Shown: positions 25,101-60,000 of the stretch, piece by piece
Layout of the letters: each line of letters starts with the position of its first letter
Numbering within the stretch: position 1 is the first letter of the stretch
NCBI GenBank assembly: GCA_963693305.1
Contig: OY855913.1
Location: 11,224,201-11,288,200, forward strand
Length of the DNA stretch: 64,000 bases
Direction: 5' to 3'
From: Meandrina meandrites
Lineage: Eukaryota; Cnidaria; Anthozoa; Scleractinia; Meandrinidae
Notes under the pieces: generated by a model
What the model was told of the DNA's origin: nothing
The model's database searches: none
Seen by the model: only the letters and a program-made list of their open reading frames with translations
Position numbers and translations under genes: made by a program

Positions 25101-25811
25101 AATTTTGTTAACGTATTTTGTGAAGTATTTTGATAACAATCATGCAAAGAAACTTCGATAACCTTCCATTGTGTTTTCTTTTCCTTTCAGTGACGCGGCG
25201 ATGAACAACATTAAATTTTTGGAAAAGCCCTCTCAACTGGCTAAGTGGACAGGTAACTATCATCGTAAAACTGATTACAAGTGACGAAGTTACGTGATCA
25301 ACAAATTTATTGATTGTTATCACTTTTGTTCCAAAGCAATCTTGCAAAAGTCGTTAAATCATGTACTAGCACAACCTCAATCCCAGGCTCTCCCTCCTTT
25401 TCCCTCATTGTCGTTCGTGAGGTCAAGGGAGGAAACGGAGAGAGAGCTTGAAACCGAGGTTAGAACTGGCACTCACCCTCAAGCGGTCTTGACGTCATAA
25501 GCAACGCCACTAAGCAACTTGGATCACTATTGAAAACCGCGACCTCAGACAATTTTCGTCGTTGATAGATCGAGCTAACGACGGTTGCGTTCATTGCAGT
25601 TTGTCAACTTTTAAAAAGTGTTGCCGAAAAAACTCATTGAAACCACGAGAAGCGTTTGAGGAAAAGGTTCTCAACCTTTTCTGCACAGAAATGCTACCAA
25701 TTGTTTAAAATCTAGAAAATACGATTTGTATTCAGACATTTTGTTACACTTCAGTATCAATTGCTATTTCTTTTTCTTTCAGGTTTTCCTGGAGACATCA
25801 AAGCACCTTAA
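22124..25811 (+). CDS. Unrecognised protein-coding gene, 8 exons, 5' end not found
   Basis: Exons: 22124-22349, 22931-22987, 23224-23301, 23697-23769, 24013-24150, 24749-24847, 25191-25252, 25783-25811. They give 762 nt and 253 residues to a TAA. All seven introns are GT-AG, and phases agree throughout (1,1,1,2,2,2,1), hard to explain by chance. Seen: ITFINENILQEHCLLGFLMG, WPDCLMYKG joining LHEWGFHLFWLESEKYC, ISRVVGGRWFMVVYRQQHGH, FGLQLLRIIIFNPSWYVQVH, KFLEKPSQLAKWTGFPGDIK. The C-terminal 170 residues look like a globular, Trp-rich alpha/beta domain. No signal peptide, transmembrane span or catalytic signature is evident. An in-frame stop lies directly before the first acceptor, so coding must begin upstream or at an internal ATG. 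AATAAA follows the stop. I do not recognise the family and assign no function. Confidence 0.7.
22576..22735. repeat. 54 bp tandem repeat, about 2.8 copies
   Basis: Units share TTTTGCTCTCGAGGCTCTGC then TGTAGCTCTGTGTTTGATGA, with a period of 54 bp and a few substitutions. It lies in the intron after the first recognised exon of the plus-strand gene. Confidence 0.85.
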
Positions 25812-25838
25812 AAGTAGAGCTCAGTCGTAATATTGTTA

Positions 25839-25856
25839 AATAAAGCAATAAATAAA
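25839..25856 (+). terminator. Poly(A) signal cluster of the unrecognised gene
   Basis: Three overlapping AATAAA hexamers (25839, 25847, 25851) begin 28 nt after the TAA. This supports the last exon and implies a very short 3' UTR. Confidence 0.6.
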
Positions 25857-25880
25857 CGCAGCCTTAGAATATAACTTGTA

Positions 25881-26066
25881 ATAGGCCATTTCCGAGTTAA
25901 CCTTTGCCTCTGTTTCAAAACGAGTCTAGGTGCGAAACCATTCATATGAAAATGAGTTTCACCTACATGTCCATTTTCATGCAAATCAAACTCATTTTCA
26001 TTTGAATGGTTTCGCACGTGGACTCGTTTTGAAACAGAGGCAAAGGGTAACTCGGAAATGGCCTAT
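25881..26066. mobile_element. Foldback element with about 80 bp arms
   Basis: The left arm ATAGGCCATTTCCGAGTTA... is mirrored by the right arm ending ...TAACTCGGAAATGGCCTAT, with only a handful of mismatches over about 80 bp. The loop is about 25 bp. It sits just after the poly(A) cluster of the plus-strand gene. No clear TSD was found. Confidence 0.75.
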
Positions 26067-26151
26067 TTGCGAAGATTATCTAAGGATGTAACATACAATT
26101 TATGGTATATCTATTGGATGATACAACTTGTAATTTATGAAATTTATTTAA

Positions 26152-26785
26152 AGGAGAAGTTCACTCCAGAATGGCCATTTATTTTCCTTACGCCAATAAA
26201 AAGTTTATACAAAAATATGTTATTCACCAAAATTTCAGCTTCCAACGAGCGTTAAATCCCTACGAAATCTTTCTCTAAAGTAGCCCAAAATTCGACAACT
26301 GAACGCCGCCATCTTGGAGCTAGTAATGTATGCGTGACGTCAAAGAGCTCAGCCTGAAGTTCAGCGGGAAAATTCAAATACTTCAAACTCCTTGTTTCTT
26401 TGAAGTGGCTTTTGTTTGTCAAAATGCCTGTCTGAAAGGAAAGAAAAGGTGAAAGGTTTTTTTGTATCTCTTGGAGCTCTGTTTGAGAAACGTGGAGCTG
26501 CACAAACAGGCATTTTGACAAAGAAAAGCCACTACAAAGAAACAAGGAGTTTCGAGTATTTAAATTTTCCCGCTAAACTTCAGGCTGAGCTCTTTGACGT
26601 CACGCATACATTACTAGCTCCAAGATGGCGGCGTTCAGTTATCGAATTTTGGGCTACTTTAGAGAAAGATTTCGTTGGGATTTAGCGCTCGTTGGAAGCT
26701 GAAATTTTGGTGAATAACATATTTTTGTATAAACTTTTTATTGGCGTAAAGAAAATAAATGGCCATTCTGGAGTGAACTTCTCCT
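26152..26785. mobile_element. 634 bp foldback element flanked by TTAA
   Basis: Arms of about 290 bp begin AGGAGAAGTTCACTCCAGAA and are highly similar in inverse orientation. TTAA flanks both ends (26148-26151, 26786-26789), as for piggyBac-type insertion. It was inserted at the TTAA of a 47 bp tandem array unit. Open frames across it are mirror images of each other and are not genes. Confidence 0.8.
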
Positions 26786-27015
26786 TTAAAGATGTAACTT
26801 ATAATTTATAACCTGTAATTTATGAAATTTATTTAAAGATGTAACTTATAATTTATAACCTGTAATTTATGAAATTTATTTAAAGATGTAACTTATAATT
26901 TATAACCTGTAATTTATGAAATTTATTTAAAGATGTAACTTATAATTTATAACCTGTAATTTATGAAATTTATTTAAAGATGTAACTTATAATTTATAAC
27001 CTGTAATTTATGAAG
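26786..27015. repeat. 47 bp tandem repeat, about 5 copies
   Basis: AAGATGTAACTTATAATTTA recurs at about 26789, 26836, 26883, 26930 and 26977, with near-identical units. A diverged unit lies left of the TTAA element (about 26083-26151), so that element split the array. There are no unique spacers, so this is a satellite-type array. Confidence 0.9.
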
Positions 27016-27557
27016 TTTAGAAATTCAACTGTAGCCCGTAATTTATGATGTCTATCTGAGGAATTCTGCTCTCTGTTTTCAAATAAAACTATGAACTGCA
27101 AATAGAATCTGATATAAAACAAGTTTCTGTCTTGAAGTCACTTTGCTGGCATGGAAAATTCTTAAATTCACGTTATATGTCACGCCAATGTATCAAATGA
27201 AACTCATGAAATGTTTGTTAATTGTTGCCGCCATAAATAATTCATGACTGGAACTGATAATCAATTGGCACGAATTATCTTTTCTAATTCTCTATTTCGA
27301 CCTATTACAATACTGTGACACACAATAAACCATTTTTAACAAAAGAAATGCTTGTGTTGTCTTTGATCTATTTACAGCGGAACACTGCACATTTCTCAAA
27401 CCAATTTTAGTTCCGAGAAATCAGGATTCCGCTGTACGGTAAGAAATGATCGCGTGCGCGTTTTCAACTACAGTATACCTTATTATAGGAAATTAACGCT
27501 TCATGAAATTAACGCGAATTTTCCAAATTCGCGCTAATTTCCGCGCCTTTATTTTAG

Positions 27558-27856
27558 TGGGAGGCGTGGTGGCCTAATGGCTAGTGCGCTGGACTCCGGA
27601 TCGGGCGGTCCGGGTTCGAGCCCTGGCCAGGGCGCTGTGTTGTGTTCTTGGGCAAGACAATTTACTCTCATAGTGCCTCTCTCCACCCAGGTGTATAAAT
27701 GGGTACCCGCGAATTTCCTGCTGGGGGTAACCCTGCGATGGACTAGCATCCCATCCAGGGGGGAGTAGAAATACTCCTAGTCGCTTCATGCTACGGAAAC
27801 CGGGATAAGCTCCGGCCTGATGGGCCACTAGGCTCGTAAGCAGACTTTACCCTTAC
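27558..27856 (+). mobile_element. tRNA-derived SINE, intact, with target duplication
   Basis: The head GTGGCCTAATGGCTAGTGCG and GGTTCGAGCCC match RNA polymerase III boxes A and B. The body contains CACCCAGGTGTATAAATGGG and GATGGACTAGCATCCCATCC, and the tail GATAAGCTCCGGCCTGATGG. Flanks CCTTTATTTTAGTGG (about 27546) and CCTTTTATTTTAGTGG (about 27856) look like a 15 bp TSD with one indel. It encodes no protein. Partial copies lie at 37628-39303 and 47590-48830. Confidence 0.85.
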
Positions 27857-28103
27857 CTTTTATTTTAGTGGAGCGTTTATTTCCGCGCTATTAATTAAGG
27901 AGGCTGGCAACGGTTTCCAGCACTTTCCAGCTCTTAAACTTTGATGGGACAGTACTACAAATCTTTATCAGTTGCTGCTACAATAATGCTATCGAACAGA
28001 TGCCCAATCATTGCTGAATAAGTTGTGGTCATTTACATGACGTCATTGGTTACTATAGCAACAGTTTTACCCGTTAAAAATACCCTGCGGAGCGGTTTCA
28101 GAG

Positions 28104-28133
28104 CCACCTTAAATTTTCGGAAATTTAAGGTGG
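28104..28133. repeat. Perfect 13 bp stem hairpin
   Basis: CCACCTTAAATTT is separated by TCGG from its exact inverse complement. It lies in intergenic sequence about 750 bp past the CLTC stop. It has no T-run of a terminator type, so it is probably part of a decayed TIR element. Confidence 0.6.
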
Positions 28134-28593
28134 TCGGGGGTTATGTTGCTTTATCTGTTTCCCCTAGTCGACTCTCGCTCAGCCCTGACGCCGTTTGTGC
28201 TAGTCAAACATTCATGTCTTTGTTGGGAAAACGGGAGCGTCTGCGTAGACACGGCCCGAACAACGTTATATTGATTCTGTCAAATATGAATTCTGCAGTA
28301 TTCCAGAAATTGCTTAACGATTAAATTTAACCTTTGCCGCTGAGATTTGCTAAAAAACACCGACGCAGGGGAGAGGAAACACGCGGAATCGTGGTGTTAA
28401 CTGTGGGAGGTGGATGAAAATATACAAGTTGTTCGAGAGGGATCGGATTTTGCAACCGGTTGCATATCACAATCCTCTGACCCGCCCCTGACAATAAATA
28501 ATTACCGGCTTTTTGTACCCAAGGGGTCGGGTAATATTTCAAAAACAGCTCACCCGTTACCAACAAACAACAAGTATAATGATATGAATGGCG

Positions 28594-28599
28594 TTTATT
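28594..28599 (-). terminator. Candidate poly(A) signal of CLTC
   Basis: AATAAA on the minus strand, about 286 nt after the CLTC stop, is the first canonical hexamer seen in that direction. Other sites could be used. Confidence 0.4.
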
Positions 28600-28884
28600 A
28601 CCCATACACACATACGAACGTTTGAGATACACAGAGTGAAATCAAACCAAACAATCTTCTTAGAAGTCAAGTTAAAGCATACAGGCAATCAATCCACCAT
28701 TTACTAATTCTACAATTTACTGTTTTTATACGACTACTGGATGGTTTCATTCTCAAGTCTTACATGAATTCAAAATTTTAAGTTACTTACTGCAAGCAAT
28801 TGGCCGACGAGAATATAAAAAAAATGCCATAGAAATATAGGGCCTAGCTATTCTTGTGTGATACTAATTGCTTATTTTGTCTTG

Positions 28885-53378
<24,494 letters not shown>

Positions 53379-54081
53379 TTTCACTCAATTCATCCACAGA
53401 AGGTCCAACTAGTGACTGGAGTACTTAAAGGGGCCAAAAGGCGCCAATTGCAAGAGGAATGCACGAAGAAATCGACTCCCTAATCAGTGCTTGGTACAAA
53501 CGAACATGGACGACTCGCTGGCAGCCGGTGTGGTTATTGGAACGAGGCTAGAGGGAGGTGCCACGTGAGAAATATGGCGGACACGGGTCACGTGCTACAT
53601 CTTGTATTTGTTCCTGAATCTTGACAATCTTTATTTACTTTGACGCCTTTGATGTTGGTAGCTCTGGTATAAGAAAACAATTTTGGAAAAAATGTTGTTT
53701 TATATGTTTTTCATTTAACTGTACTATTGATTTCAATTTCTTTTTGTTCAAACTTGATCGGATTTGTGTGTTTACATAATAACAACTTACCGTTAGCTCA
53801 AAGTAGATGCGGAGATATCTAGTGTTGGATGCTAGAAATACATTTGGAAAAGCATTTTTTTTCTTACAAAAATTTAAATTTATTCATCGTTGCAATGACT
53901 CAAGGGAAGACATCATGAAGGAAGCGTATCTGATCGCAATGGATCATGGGAATATTGTCACGCGTGTGGTTGGATGAAGGTAATCAAATTGCCGAGGGCT
54001 CAAAAAAAAGTGCAAGTTTTAAAGACTGTAAACAAGGATAAACGGCAACAAATAGCTCCATGGCTTAGACGATGAGCGGAA
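53379..54081. promoter_or_regulatory. Shared head-to-head promoter of CLTC and SETD1
   Basis: 703 bp separate the CLTC ATG (53378, minus) from the SETD1 ATG (54082, plus). Seen: CCACGTGA (E-box at 53562-53567), GGTCACGTGC (E-box at 53589-53594), ATATGGCGGAC between them (YY1-like), and ATTGG (inverse CCAAT) at about 53536. No TATA box lies at the expected distance on either side. The GTCACGTG core resembles the CLEAR element bound by TFEB/MITF-type factors. Any such regulation is an inference. Confidence 0.55.
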
Positions 54082-57000
54082 ATGTCCTATGAACCACCAG
54101 TTCTTTCAAGGAAACTTGGCTTTGGTGATGCAAAAGCCCCCGAAAGCAACAGTAGAATACAATCACGTCTTAGTCATGGAGAGAAGCCAGGCATGTATAA
54201 TGCATATTGCAGTGCGTAAACAGGCTAAAAACCGTGATTTTAAGAAATCGTTTTATCAGTAGTTTCGTTTTTGTAATGTGTGTTCTTTATCTTAGTAGTA
54301 AATGGTCTATCGAGATCACTGCCCCGCTTTGAAGATAATGCCCAGCGAGAAGATTTCAAACTTCTGATTGATCCCGCCATAAAGAAAGGACATGCTAAAA
54401 TCTACAGATACAATGGAGTATTTCCAGGGGTAAGATTATGAATCGTGGATAAATGTGTCGTGATCTTCCATCGTATTGTCTGTAGAACTTTTTTAAACTT
54501 GTTTGTTGTACTTCCTTCCAGCAACCACCGGTTGTCCCAAAGGACCCTCGCTCCAGGAGAACGAGAATATGGACTCTCAACAAAGCGGATTTACCAGTTC
54601 CTAATTTCAAGGTTTGTTTGGTTGTGATCTGCTTTAAAACCGATACTTGAAGATGTTTCTGAACACTTCTGTAATCTCTTTTTATTAATGTAACTGATAT
54701 ATTTTTATGGTAATTGTTGTTGCCTGGCCAATTAGACGATTGCCACTTAAACGAAGTAAGCTTATTGTTTTGGTGATTCCCTTTTTGATAGGTGGACAAG
54801 TGGTATGTGGGAATTCCTCCACAACGTGAAGTTCACTTTTCGGGATTAAATGACAATGTGGACAAGAAGTTTCTTCAAGAGATGTGTGAGCGCTATGGTC
54901 GAATCGATGCCATCAAAATATACTATGATCCACAAACAAAGAAGCACACGGGAAAGGGTCGTGTGACTTTTGCAACTACCACCGCTGCTAAAATGGCAGT
55001 TTCAAAATTGGATCACACTTCTGTAATGGGAAACATCATCAAGGCACAGATCGATCCTAATATGAAAGGTAATGTAAGGTCTATGCTCCTTTTACTGACT
55101 ATGAAAGATTTGTGATTGAGTTGAGTTTTTAGTAATGTGTGACCTTCTATTCAAAGAGTGTGTTATTGTTTAGCGATGACATGACAGTTGTACATTTCAC
55201 CAAAAATCGTTTCATACAAGTGCATTGTGGGAAACTTCCCAACGAGCAGAGTTTAGTAATGAACAGAGCTGATAACGGATTTAAGATTATTCTGTTGATA
55301 ATTTTGCAGTTTACACTAAAACACACACACATGGACATCCCAAAGCTTAAATTCTGTTGCAATGGGAAAAAAATTGAAACCCTCCTTGTTCTTGGTGATT
55401 TGAACCGAGCTAATCTCTGTTTGTGAGTTGTTTTTACCTCCATTCTTGTTTTAGCATATTGTGTACACTGTTTTCTTTTTGGTTAAGGTTCTGTATAACA
55501 AGGAAACTGTAGCAGGAACTGTACTCTTCCATAGACTGATTTGTTTTTCTTTTTTGCCCCATTCAATAAATAACAGATTGATTTTAAACATGCATTGGGA
55601 ATTAATTTAAAATAATTATCCTTGTACCGGCCTAAAAGATCACGTAAAACATATATTTAAGCAAAAATTGTTATGAGGTTACATAAAAATATTGAAAATC
55701 AGTTGCCAGGATTCATAATAAAACATTCTCTGGTAAGAAATATTCAAAACTATGAGCTTGGTCAGCTGGTCTGCTGACTTCAACTGATTTTTTTTATTTT
55801 TAAGTGAGAGCTGGTCACTTACAAGAGGTTTTGGCCTTAGAGATTTGACAACAAAACTTTTGCTCCTAACTGAACAAGTGGTCACTTACAAATTATCTTA
55901 GGGAGGGGCTACTATGCTTATCAGTAAAGTATGCAGCAAGGGAAGTTTCCCACCCAAGTTTTACCGTTAAAAGTCTGCTGTTGTCAGGGGTGGCAGCGCT
56001 AAGTTTCCATTGGAAACATCTCGTGCTATTGATGTCATTAGTCCCCTGCGTGTGAAAGGAAAGTCAGAATGTACGGAGATTTCGTGCGCACAACAGACTG
56101 ATGACGTCAAATTATGACATGAGATGTTTCTAATGGAAATTAGCTCTGTCGCCCCTGACAACAGCAGAGTTTTGACAGTGAAACTTGGGTGCGAAACTTC
56201 CCTTGTTGCCTACTCAACTGATAAGCATAGTAACTGATTCCATCATTTTGACATACTGCAATAAATATTATATAATTTTTTTCATAAGCTCTTGAAGATG
56301 CTTTTGTATAATTTAGTTATAATCATTGTGTAATGTTTATGTTCTAGTGGCAACATTTGTTTTGTGATTTTAGGACATGATCTTCACAGCAAACATCCTC
56401 CTGCAAGACGAAACTCAGGCCATGAGACTTGTTCCACTGTTGTATCTCATTCCTCAGCTCACTTGCCAACTCCATCTCCTTCCATATTGTCACAGTCCTC
56501 ATCTGCGGATGGATCAATGCTGTCACCTTCAGTGATGTTGATGAAAAGCCCTGCATCATCAGTGCGACTTCCAGCAGATGTGTGGGGAGCATCACTTAGT
56601 AATTCATGGGATCGGACAGCAGCAGCTGCCAACAAATTACCTCAAAGTGGATCAGCCTTAATGTCCCCACAAAGTATGTCATCTGCACAGTCTACATTTG
56701 AACCAGTCTCGCCACCACATGTTTTCCATAAGAATGATGATCCCCCACCGCCTCCACCACCAACCTCAAATCCACCACCACCACCAGTGGAGAGAGGTTC
56801 ATCAAAAGAGCCTCCACCACCACCCCCTAATGAGAAACCTGGTGCAACATCGTGCATAAAGTATGAAGACATATCACCTGATCCAGTATTTTCCCCAAGA
56901 GATGAGGACAAGTCATTGTCTTCTCACAAAGACAAAGATAATGCCAACACTATAACAAAGCTTATCGAATCATGTAGAAGGGAGTCCAAACATACTTCAC

Positions 57001-60000
57001 CACCTCCTAGCAAAACTCGATCACCTCGCATTGACAGAAGTGAGAGTTACTCAAAATGGGAAAGAAGGAAACAGATGGAACGAGAGGAGAGACATCGCGA
57101 CAAACACAGAGACTCTGATAGGCATGGTGGAGGTAACGACAGGGATCATGGTTATAAAGATGATCGAAGGTTTGACAAGTATGGAGACTATAGACACAAA
57201 AGAGACGATAAAAAAGTTGATAAAAGAGACAATTACAGATGGGATGATTATGACAGAAACAGAAGTGGAGGCCGCAGGGACAAAGATGATTACAAATATA
57301 GAAAAGACAGGTACAGTACAAGTCCAAGGAGAGGGGATGACCGCAGAAGGTCAGATTCACGAAATAGAGATCCTAGATTGCGGGACAGAGATAGTGAAAG
57401 TGCTGATGGAAAAGACGTACATAGTAAAAGACTGAATGAAAGAGATAAGGAGGGACATAATGGAGAAGATGACCGCAGTCGTGATCCCAGATTAAAAGGA
57501 AGAAATACAGAAACTTCTGATGTTCACATCAGAGATAAGAATAAAGTGAAAGAATGGCAGAATGAAGTAGGAAGTTCCAGCTCCAGAGATGTTATGAACA
57601 AAGAGTCTAGATCAGTGGACAGTGAAAATAAAACATCAGACAAAGACAGAGAGAATAATACATCTGACTCAAAAATCAAAGATCCCAGATTGCAAGGAAG
57701 GGATAGTGAACAAAAAAGTATTTATCAGGTTGCACCTGCACAGAATGTCACCAGTAAAGACACTTCTGATCAAGAACAGAAGAATAATGCAGCTGAGAAT
57801 GAAGATCACGAGTCTGGAACAGATTCAGCGAAAGCTGAAAGTGTCACTGAAAATGCAAGTGCAGCAGAGATAATTTCATCTGTAGTAGCTGGTGCTTCAC
57901 TTGGGGAAACAAAACCAATAAATAGATACTCAGAAGATGCATATACAGTTGGTGTGGAAACTTGTTCTGATGAGGAACCTTTACCTCCTGGTGATGAGCG
58001 TGATGTTGCTCATGAAGTACAATTAGATATTACCAGAAGCAAAATCAAAGCTGCCCAGAATGCTGTAAAGAAGAGGAAACTTTCTGAAACTGTTCAGGAC
58101 GAGAAGCAAAGCAATGGATCTAAAGCTAAAAAGATACAAATAGTCTTGAAAAGTGTTCAGCTCAGTGCAGCTGAAACAGAGCCGAACCCTCCATTGAACT
58201 TAGATAGCTCACTGAAGGATAAGGAACATGAAGATAAAGCTCATAGCGGTTGGAGAAGTGTGTTGCTTACAGCTGATGATTCTATGCCTGAAGTTGCTGC
58301 AGACGTTGCAGTGTCTTCTTTGGATGCAGAAGTCAATTCATTAACAGTGAAAAACTTGCCACTTACAGAGGACATCTCACCCTGTAATTCTCCTGCCATT
58401 GAAACAACAGGTCATGTGGAATGCAGCAATTCATCAGTTTCTAAAGAACCAGCTTCAGGTGACATTTATTCAGACATTGAAGCAAATGATGATGAAAATG
58501 ATGTTGCTGATGTGAACAATGACGATAATGATGATGCCATGTCATTATCATCCATTAGCTCAAACGAAGACACTTTGGAAGTGACTGAGCCTGATAGCAA
58601 GCCTTTACCAAAACCAAAGGGCATTTCTGTTCCACCTCCAAATGTCGTTTTCCCACCACCATATCCGCCTCCCATGTTCAATCCCAGCATACCACCCCCT
58701 CCTTTCTTTAACCCAAGGGTACCACCTCCACCCCTAGGACCGGTTTCTGTTCCTCCTCCACCCCTCCCTGCAGGTCCTCCACCTCCCAATATCTGTCCAC
58801 CTATAGCTGCAAGGCCCATTCTACCGCCGGCAGTACCACCACCTTCTGTTCCACCTATCCCAGTGCCACCTCCATCCATACCGCATTCTGGATTTTATGA
58901 TGCAAGGATGGCACCTCCATTCTCTAGCGTTGGTTTTCCCAACAGTGGAAATTATGGTTACCAGAAGTTAGAGCAGAAGAAGCCTTGGACAGCTGTGATT
59001 ATTGATGAAGTATATAGGAACATTTGTGGTGACTTGGACACTGTTCTCAAGAGAGATATCTTTAAGAAGCTTGTTGAAGCATCAGCATTTAAAGCTTTGG
59101 AATCCTGGTGGGATAATCAGACCAAACCAAAGGTACGTTTGCCCAGGTCTCCTTATTATTCTTCACACAATTCACTCTATAATTTGGTTTTGTTTCACTT
59201 GGCTTATGCCCAGGGGGGGTACTTGAAGTATACATGACGGGGGGGGGGGGGGGGGTCCGACGGAGCTTCACATTGCAAACCCCCCAAAAAATACACAAGC
59301 GTGAAATTTTAGACCCAAAAAAATACCTGGCATTAAATTTCCAACCCAAAAACAAGATTAGAAAATTAATGTACATTGTATTGTCTTCTTAATATTAACA
59401 GTTTTTTCGGAACACACGTCGCTGAAAAGAAGTTCGAATGAATATTTTTCTTGTCCGCTGATCACAACGGAAACCCGAAATGAAAGGTTTGCTCGGAGTT
59501 AAGACCCAAAAAAATACGCATATTTTTTTAAGACCTAAAAAAATACGTGACAGATCACTTGACCCAAAAAAATACCGAGCATGTAAATTTTCAACCCAAA
59601 AAAATACGTCGGACCCCCCCCCCCCCCCCCCCCGTCATGTATACTTCGAGTACCCCCCCTGGGGGCTTATGCATACATAGAAATTGTTAGATGAAGCCTT
59701 TGTCATATCCAGTTTTTCAAGACATGCAGTATATTGTACAAACTAAGATACTTTTTAATAGGTTTAGTTTAATGTGCAAGTGTATTGTTCATTTAATATT
59801 GAATTGTACTACATGTGAATTATGTTGTTCACTTTCCTGCCCTAATACCAGCATCCCACTTACAACAACTCGTTAAGCCACTTACACGCCAACTGCATTC
59901 CCTTTTCCAATTTTTCATGATTACAGTGATGTAATTGCCAGTGTCATTGTTCATCCTCAGACTACAGCACTTACAACTGCAAGTTCATCAAGAAACCTAC

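Noticed and set aside
26252..26685. 97 and 89 codon frames with nearly identical C-termini
   Set aside because: They are the two inverted arms of the foldback element, read on opposite strands.
26786..27015. Array of equal units that could suggest a CRISPR-like pattern
   Set aside because: The units are contiguous with no unique spacers, in a eukaryotic context. It is a satellite.
27558..27640. tRNA gene suggested by boxes A and B
   Set aside because: No cloverleaf with acceptor pairing could be drawn, and the sequence continues into a SINE body with a target duplication.
27549..27828. Overlapping 60-84 codon frames on both strands
   Set aside because: They fall wholly on the tRNA-derived SINE; its copies elsewhere give similar frames. 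Not genes.
56642..58879. Minus-strand Gly-rich frames
   Set aside because: Shadows of the proline-rich runs of SETD1 exon 5.
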